A DNA stretch of 64,000 bases from Diphasiastrum complanatum (lineage: Eukaryota > Streptophyta > Lycopodiopsida > Lycopodiales > Lycopodiaceae): contig CM055102.1 in the NCBI GenBank assembly GCA_029204225.1, positions 3,652,827-3,716,826 on the forward strand. The letters run 5' to 3'. Of the stretch, positions 57,849-64,000 are shown piece by piece. A program made the translations under genes and the position numbers. The notes below the pieces were generated by a model that was given only the letters and a program-made list of their open reading frames with translations, did not search any database and was not told the DNA's origin. Position 1 is the stretch's first letter, and every line of letters starts with the position of its first letter.

Positions 57849-58400
57849 CAAGCTGTAGGTACAATCCACGCAATATGCAGTATTCTAGACCACAACAATA
57901 TGCAGCACGAGGACAACCACAAGCTCAATATAACCCACGTTATATGAGTCCAGTACAAGTTCAAGAGTTGCCAAGAAAACAACCACCTGCACAACTACAA
58001 AAATTAGCACTCCCAGATCCAAGAGGATCTGCTGAACCAAACATGCCAAACCAACAGAACCGACCTCACATACAGGCCAATGTAGTGCAGAACATCTTGT
58101 ATGACACCCCAGCCTATGAACCTACTTACAATGAAAGTGTTAATAACATGTATGTAGATGAGGCATCTACTTCCTATCCGAACGATCACTATTATCCGAA
58201 AAAGCAACATGGTCAAGCCGACCAAGATAGTTATGAAATGTTTCCTTCAGCCCTTCAAAAGAGATGTTTTGTATGCGGAGAAACCACTCACTTTCAAAGT
58301 GAATGTAGACTACAATACTAATTTGTCGCTGACTGTGCTGATTGTATCATAAGGCATTGCTATAAAGATTGCCCTAACCAAACCAAAAAGATAGTTCTAG
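57849..58400 (+). pseudogene. Gypsy-type Gag, part 2 (after element D)
   Basis: It continues from the second CAAGC copy (57,849-57,853) in the same frame with SSCRYNPR, a Gln/Pro/Tyr-rich linker (~130 residues) and another knuckle, RCFVCGETTHFQSEC, then after a stop CADCIIRHCYKDC. Removing D and one target copy restores continuity with 48,522. The element fades by about 58,700 without a recognisable protease. Confidence 0.75.
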
Positions 58401-59150
58401 CACATAGGGTATCTGAAGAGCCGTTGCTTGTTGTCACATGAGTGCAACATAGGGCCTTAGATCATAATAATGGCCCAGTGTCAAAAATTAGTGGGAATGT
58501 GTGGAAGCTAGGAGCGAGCTAGATGCGTGGATCGAAAACACTACAATTACCAGCAAAATAGTTCAAATGATGGATTCAAACAAATGTGCAATGACCAATA
58601 ACATCACTAGGACAAATCGCACTCTGATTATTGTCAACAATGAGTACAATTGCATGAAGTTATAACTTCATCTTGTTGAGCGTGATAACGTTGATACTGA
58701 TTAATGAATTATCAGACTCAAAATATCAGAAGAAATTTTTTTATGAAGATTCTAAGTTCTATATACTAAAAATATCTACAACTGAATTTATTACATTTAT
58801 TATAGCCATCTTTATGCCATAAATGCATGTACAAAGTTGGCAGACATTAGTGTAAAGTCGTTGGGTCAAAATTCTGACCAACAGTATCAAAAATTACATA
58901 GGATCGGATTTTATACAAAGGATCAAAAAATTTACACTGGGTCGAAAAATATATTGAGGGTCGAATTTTCAGGGTAAAAAAAATTAGACCCAATCCGATC
59001 CGATCTAGGGTCGAACAAGCCCGGATAATTTATGAAGGGCCGAAAAAAATCCGAACCGATTCGACCCGGGGTCGAAAAAATATTTGTTTTAAAAGACTTT
59101 TCAGGATGCTCATTAACAAAAGGATTTACGCCTGAGCATTGAAATGCAAC
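58401..59150. other. Decayed sequence with GGGTCGAA/GATCCGA motifs
   Basis: No coding region. Between about 58,860 and 59,090 the motifs 'gggtcgaaaaa', 'gatcggatt' and 'ccgatccgatc' recur in both orientations, as in some subterminal-repeat MITEs. No element ends were found. Confidence 0.35.
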
Positions 59151-59169
59151 ACTTTCTCTTAATGTGGAT

Positions 59170-59350
59170 CCTAGAAAATTTTAATCTTCAGATTTAACAT
59201 GTCGTTGAATCTGAGATGATGCTCCTTTAATAGGGCCTTTGTGAAGTAATCTATTGCCATTGATTATGTCCTACAATAGACTAATGATACCTCCTTGCTT
59301 TGCACTTTCTCTCTTAAATAATGATACCTGATTTCGATATGCTTGCTTCG
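59170..59350 (-). pseudogene. Copia RNase H C-terminal fragment
   Basis: On minus the frame reads SKHIEIRYHYLREKVQSKEV then SLVYCRT, a stop, and DYFTKALLKEH: the standard copia pol ending. It begins exactly beside the (GA)n tract at 59,369, so the rest of RNase H is missing on that side. Confidence 0.85.
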
Positions 59351-59365
59351 TGAACAAAAGCTCGG

Positions 59366-59368
<3 letters not shown>

Positions 59369-59457
<89 letters not shown>
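59369..59457 (+). repeat. (GA)n microsatellite inside a copia relic
   Basis: A perfect 89-bp GA run between an RNase H fragment on the left and sequence leading to a Gag fragment on the right, both on minus. Confidence 0.97.
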
Positions 59458-59458
<1 letters not shown>

Positions 59459-59589
59459 AATGGTGCCTTGTCACAGAAAATAGTTATTCGATGTGACTAT
59501 GCCAGGTCAATTTCTGCCTAAATAAAAAAATGTTGTCAAAGGCTTCCACCGTTGATGCCCCAACAAGATTCTCCACCTAGACTGGTGAC

Positions 59590-59900
59590 GGTCCCACGAC
59601 ACCACTGAAATTCATTGTCTCGATGTGTGCTCTCCTACTCTCCGTGGCATGAGGACTCCTTGGAGATCTTCAAGTAAGGGCAAGTTGCCTATGATTGCAT
59701 AGCTTTTCACTAAGTTATCAAAATCCACACTTAGTCCATCCAATATTAGTTGAACAAGTTCACTTAAAATATTCTCCTATTTAAGCAAGCAGGCTTGTTT
59801 AAGTCTTTAACTCTCAAAACATATGAATGACCACTCTCTCCCTTAACTTGAAAGTATTGAAGATTTGGTTCTTCAAGGATAGAAATCTTGAAATGTTTTT
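59590..59900 (-). pseudogene. Copia Gag fragment
   Basis: On minus the frame reads YVLRVKDLN, then with a shift ELVQLILDGLSVDFDNLVKS, then AIIGNLPLLEDLQGVLMPR. It follows the family-X Gag (FVLRVKA.N...ELVQVILNGL...LP...DLQ) but differs enough to be a separate element. The orientation matches the RNase H fragment at 59.2 kb, so both may come from one deleted element. Confidence 0.8.
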
Positions 59901-60029
59901 AGATTCGAGTCAAGCACAAAGCAGCATCAAATGTAAATGGGTAAGATCAGCCACTAAGTCCTGCACATCTACCTAATATTAATCACAAAACCAATCCTTA
60001 AAGAAGAAAGATTCAACGACAATACATTT

Positions 60030-60492
60030 ATGCAAGTACCCAAACTAAATGCATGAAAATCGAGCATAGAAGGAAATGCACGTTGAAGGATCTTCAATTG
60101 TCAAAGCAACAACATTTCAATACATATCTTATGCTAGAAACTCGTGGAGGAGGCCTTTATGTACACCCATGAGTTAGTGAATCCGTTTCTATTACAATTT
60201 GGATTCCACCTTTTACAAATGAGTGAACCCCATTCTATAAAAGTTTGGGTTCCACCTCTTACATAATAATAGGAGGCCTCTTTATTAAAAACACAACTCA
60301 AGCTGAGAGGGTCTAAATTATAGCTCCCACATGGTTTTCCATCTTTTGGGAATTACCATGGGGCTCACAAAATGTATAACTTTAGCCTAGCACTAGTAAT
60401 TCTTGTGCTCTCAAACTCGGCTCTCAACATCTTCACTAGAAGCCCTTTTGAGTGGTGAGGTTCTGCATCGACACCCCAGGGCATGGCATCAG
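60030..60492 (-). repeat. Dispersed LTR-like repeat, minus copy
   Basis: Reverse complement of 42,242-42,690. On minus it starts TGATGCCATGCCC at 60,492. A purine-rich run (aggagagga) lies to its right about 20 bases away, compatible with a 3' LTR of a minus-strand element. Confidence 0.7.
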
Positions 60493-61260
60493 CTACCAAT
60501 ATCCTCTCCTATGGTGTTCCAGCTCCCACTACACTGCTTCCGCTTTGACATGTGGTTCCTGAAAAGACATAGATCAGTTTTTACCTACGTAAAACCTGGA
60601 ACTTATTGGTTGATGTTGTTGTGTTTCTCGCCAAAAACTTCAATGTTGCAGCAGGTTTTCAAGATAGCCCTGCGTAATTGAGCATCTCTTGTTTGTCCTG
60701 CTCAGCTTTCTTTATGTCAAGAGACTTCTCGTAGCCTACCTTTCTTCTGATGGCTTCAAATGTGATGAATTTGATTTTTATGCCCCTTGGAGTAGGTCCT
60801 AGGTACTGCCTCATTCCAGGTATGAATATGTTTCCATACCATTCCTCAATCATCTACATGTATTGGCCTGAGGAGAATGTTGCTTGGAAATACAATCTTG
60901 CCAACATCAGATGTCCTTCTTCTGATTGCACGGGTTGATTGACATCCAACCTTACGGGTAGCAACCCTCTGTCCCACCAATAGCAGTCCAATGTCATGAG
61001 AAAGGCTATAGATAGGCAATAAGTTACACTTTCTCAGACTACAACATCTTCACTCTCTTTGTAAGTATGTCCAAACTCCAGCAGTGCAGCTTGATAATTT
61101 TCAAAGGATGAACTAGAATCAACTCCCGGAATGAGTGGCTAGTTGACTTGTCTTTCTACTGGTTTTGTCCTTTCCCAAGGGACTCTTCTCTTGATAGGCG
61201 CATAAAAGAGATTCACCCTTTTCCAGCTTGATGGCCTTAGGTATTCCTGGAGCTGCTCAT
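60493..61260 (-). other. Unassigned, possibly internal part of the minus-strand LTR element
   Basis: The minus ORF 60,853-60,659 (EEWYGNIFIPGM..., KVGYEKSLDIKKAEQDK) looks protein-like but I recognise no domain. A short similarity to 43,830-43,900 (ctacgtaaaacctg.) hints at a shared gypsy-type region. Confidence 0.3.
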
Positions 61261-61309
61261 CACTATTTAGCAGCATCACTTACCAAGTGGAGATTGAAAG
61301 ATCGCAAAG

Positions 61310-61898
61310 CTTTTGCCATAATCACTCTCAACATAAAAGACACCATTTGAGAGTATCTGGTTGTGATGCTTATGCTCATATTCTTGATGAGAAATGAAGG
61401 AAATTGGATGCAAAAGCTATCAAGTGTATTTTCCTTGGATATGATGAGAAGGCCAAGGCATACATGATGTATGACATAAATGCATAGAAGCTTGTAATTT
61501 CTAGGGATGCTACATTTGACGAGATGGGCCAAGGTGAACAATCTGAAGTAATCACTGAACCTTTTGATGAGGGAGCGAAAGTACAGGTCAAGAAAGAAGT
61601 GGATTTTGATATAGAAATTCCATTGGACAAAGACAAGCCTAATGCTGAAATTCCCAAGAGAGTACCTAAATGGTATTTATCAGTCACAGATAGTGCAAGG
61701 AAGGGAGATACTCCCGGAGCTAGTGAGCAGGGAGAGCTTAGAAGATCAAGTAGAAATCGAAAACCTCCTGCAAGATTAGAGATGAATCTAGCCCTAATGG
61801 GTTATGTGCTCAAGGCTCAAGAACCAAAAAGTTTTGATAAAGCAAAGGAACACGAGGAGTGGCGTGAAGCTATGGATATAGAAATGGAACTTGGTTGA
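61310..61898 (+). pseudogene. J integrase C-terminus, linker and RT start
   Basis: With stops, the early part reads HHLRVSGCDAYAHI and AIKCIFLGYDEKAKAYMMYD, the copia integrase C-terminal GY motif. Then 61,524-61,898 is an open linker (Glu/Lys-rich, then RRSSRNRKPPARLE) running into RT at AKEHEEWREAMDIEMELG. Confidence 0.8.
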
Positions 61899-62692
61899 GC
61901 TACCTGATGGTAAGACACCTATCACTTGAAAACGGATATACAAGATCAAATATGGAGCTGATGGTCAACTCAACAAATACAAAGCACGGTTGGTTGTGAG
62001 AGAATTTGAGCAGCAGGAAGGTATTGATTTTGAGAAAACCTTCACACCCGTAGCTAAGATGGTAACTATATGTTCTGTCATTGCTATTTCTGCTTTCTAT
62101 GGTTGGAAGATCTAGCAAATGGATGTTAAATATGCTTTTCTTAATGGAGTGCTGGATGAAGAGGTGTACTTAGTACAACCTCAAGGATTTATTAAACCAG
62201 GGAGTGCATTACAAGCGTAGGGGAATGGTAAAGAGTGATGCTGATCCTAATCTTTACATTCTAAGGCAAAATTCAGATATAGTGTTCATTGTGTTGTATG
62301 TGGATGATTTGAATATTACAAGAAATAATGAGAGATTAATTAATGAAATCAAATCAAATCTTTCCAATGCTTTTGACATGAGCGATCTAGGATTGATGCA
62401 CTATTGTCTTGGCATTGAAGTATGGCAAAAGGAAAATGTGGTCTTTCTTACACAAAGCAAATATGCACAAGATTTGCTTTATAAGTTCAATATGCAGGAT
62501 TGTAAGCCTTTGAGTACACCTATGGATGTCAACACGAAGCTTACTACATATGATGAATCTGAGAAAGTGGATGCTTATTTGTATAGACAGCTGGTGGGTA
62601 GTTTGATTTATTTGACACACACACGACCTGATATTTCTTATGTTGTTGGTGTTGTTAGTCAATTTATGCAAGATCCTAGTCAAACACACTAA
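61899..62692 (+). pseudogene. J reverse transcriptase
   Basis: After frameshifts: RIYKIKYGADGQLNKYKARL, then EKTFTPVAKM and QMDVKYAFLNGVLDEEVYLV. About 45 residues covering the KALYGLKQ region are deleted near 62,205. The frame 62,204-62,692 is open with VLYVDDLNITRN (intact YVDD), a DMSDLGLMHYCLGIE block and RQLVGSLIYLTHTRPDIS. Confidence 0.85.
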
Positions 62693-63233
62693 AAGCCTGC
62701 TAAACGTATTTTCAGATACATTTGAGGGACATTGAATTTTGGAAGTGCCAATATTGATAGGATATACCTGATTGGGCAGGTAATATTGATGACAGAAGGT
62801 CTACCAGTGGTCATACATCAGTTATGGTACAGTTGCTGTTTCATGGAGCAACAAAAAGCAACCTACAGTAGTCTTATCCTCGACGGAAGCTGAATATCGA
62901 GCACTCAACAATGTTGCACAAGAAGCGGTATGGTTACAAAGATTGCTTGTGGACTTAGGTCAACCATATGTGGATGCAACTATTATATCTTGAGACAATC
63001 AAAGCTGCATTCACCTTGCCAAAAATCCAGTTTTACATGCTCGAACCAAGTACATCAAAATACATTATCATTTTGTTCGAGAGAAAATTTTTGATGGAGC
63101 CATAGATCTTGTTTTCTGTAAATCTGAAGATCAAGTGGCATATATTTTTACTAAGTCATTAGGTAGATGTAAATTTGAAAAGTTTCGTACTCTACTAGGA
63201 ATAGAAGAATGTAGTTTTATCATTGAGGGATAG
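62693..63233 (+). pseudogene. J RNase H
   Basis: Broken frames give STSGHTSVM, SSTEAEYRALNNVAQEAVWL, DNQSCIHLAKNPVLHARTK and HYHFVREKIFDGAI, then AYIFTKSLGR and a final ECSFIIEG before the polypurine tract. Several stops and shifts. Confidence 0.85.
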
Positions 63234-63282
63234 TGTTAGAAATCAATGATAAACTTCATTGTTACACTTCTTAGTTACTGTT

Positions 63283-63640
63283 TACCCAAACTTAGACAAT
63301 CAATTTATTTGAAGAACATCTAGAACGGGCTTCCAGCTAATCTCCAGCAAAGGGTAACCAATCCTATCATAATTTCAAGTTTAGATATTAAACTCAATCA
63401 CTTGAGGTCATTGAAGACTTGGCCATCTTCAAGGACTTCCATGAAATTAGCATTTAGAACAAGTCTGCAGAAATACATTACTTTTGAGACAGTCTGTAGA
63501 AATACTCTAAGTGTCACGACCATCTGCAAAAATGAACTATGTTTTCCACAGTGTCGTCTTTTTCGCATTTCCTCAAAATGCGAAACTAGTGAAGGTCATC
63601 TATTTTTGTGAGTTAAACTGTTTCAAGGGCACCTTTTTCT
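63283..63640 (+). pseudogene. Possible Gag-like remnant
   Basis: A short GLPANLQQRV segment near 63,330 resembles the LL.GLP..L motif of Gag. The remainder has no recognisable domain. Low certainty. Confidence 0.25.
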
Positions 63641-63671
63641 TGTTAGAAATCAATGATAAACTTCATTGTCA
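63641..63671 (+). repeat. J-family LTR start fragment
   Basis: tgttagaaatcaatgataaa followed by cttcattgt repeats the J 3' LTR start (63,234) about 400 bases further on, then diverges. Confidence 0.65.
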
Positions 63672-63679
63672 TCTTCTTC

Positions 63680-63933
63680 AAGAAAAAATGTAGAGAAAGA
63701 CCAGCGACCTGTCCATCAAAGACAAATCCATGGCCCTGTACACCAAGAAGAAAGACTATTCCAAGGGCAAGAATCAAGTGCAGCAGCAACAACAACAGAA
63801 GCCTCACACTCAAGGTGAGAATAGTGGATTGTGCAAGAAGCTCTTTTGCATATATTGCAAGAGAGCCAATCATGACATCAAGGAGTGTCACATTCGCATC
63901 TACAATGAGGAAAAGAAGCAACAACAACAGTAG
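63680..63933 (+). pseudogene. Copia Gag C-terminus with zinc knuckle
   Basis: The frame reads SMALYTKKKDYSKGKNQ, a Gln run, then KLFCIYCKRANHDIKECHI, a CX2CX4HX4C knuckle with the usual 'YCK...H.I..C' form of copia Gag. Poly-Gln stretches flank it. A stop follows at 63,933 and the window ends before any protease. Confidence 0.8.
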
Positions 63934-64000
63934 CCAGACTCCTCCAATGTGACGAAATTTAAGGAGCAAGATACACACCTATTAATGGCTTTCAACAATG

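Larger units (their letters stand above)
61265..63282 (+). mobile_element. Copia element J (integrase end to start of 3' LTR)
   Basis: In order: integrase C-terminus, linker, RT, RNase H, polypurine tract (ttgagggatag) and the first ~49 bases of the 3' LTR (TGTTAGAAATCA at 63,234), where it is cut. The solo LTR at 54,403-54,663 belongs to this family. Confidence 0.85.

Noticed and set aside
61376-61687. Minus-strand ORFs over element J
   Set aside because: They are antisense to clear integrase/RT coding sequence.

Overview
The window is a repeat-rich piece of a plant nuclear genome. It contains one clearly functional-looking host gene, and most of the rest is decayed, nested transposable elements. 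The gene is a plastid starch protein of the LESV/ESV1 family, which occurs in land plants and green algae. One of its introns is 9.3 kb and full of retroelements. That intron, the many Ty1/copia relics and the very long (CT/AG)n tracts suggest a large-genome vascular plant. A fern, lycophyte or gymnosperm is my guess; the sequence does not settle it.

Layout. At 1-4.2 kb there is a copia leader and gag fragment, then a broken coding region of unknown family, including a short stretch with a good 84-bp intron. At 4.2-8.1 kb there is mostly unassigned sequence, then a decayed minus-strand coding region of unknown family. At 8.1-13.8 kb lie the 3' half of a non-autonomous LTR family (here called X, copy A), a copia RT/RNase H remnant, a 295-bp (CT)n tract and LTR remnants. 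At 14.4-19 kb two copia elements meet head to head (G on plus, F on minus). F has an unusual ~2-kb leader built from a ~930-bp tandem repeat. At 19-20.8 kb is a pseudogene with a recognisable histone H3 core fused to a long tail, part of which recurs at 1.8-2.35 kb. At 20.8-22 kb two gypsy LTRs form a ~890-bp palindrome beside a chromodomain fragment. At 24.1-26.8 kb is copy B of family X (5' half).

From 28.36 to 41.07 kb (minus) lies the LESV gene, with four exons whose splice sites and phases fit a 629-residue protein. Intron 2 carries a copia 3' end, a 748-bp hAT-like MITE with an 8-bp target duplication, a gypsy integrase fragment and a gypsy LTR.

From 42 to 64 kb is a second TE-dense region. 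A gypsy-type gag is split by copia element D (target duplication CAAGC). The 5' LTR of D is itself split by family-X copy C (TTATG) and by a solo LTR (TTTTA). The solo LTR family matches the 3' end of copia element J at 61.3-63.3 kb.

The two observations most worth following are the H3-fold fusion pseudogene and family X. Family X keeps LTRs, a primer site, gag and protease, but its pol region is replaced by a long remodelled ORF. In that ORF the reverse-transcriptase box reads YDGD in both copies that retain it, so the family was probably mobilised in trans.
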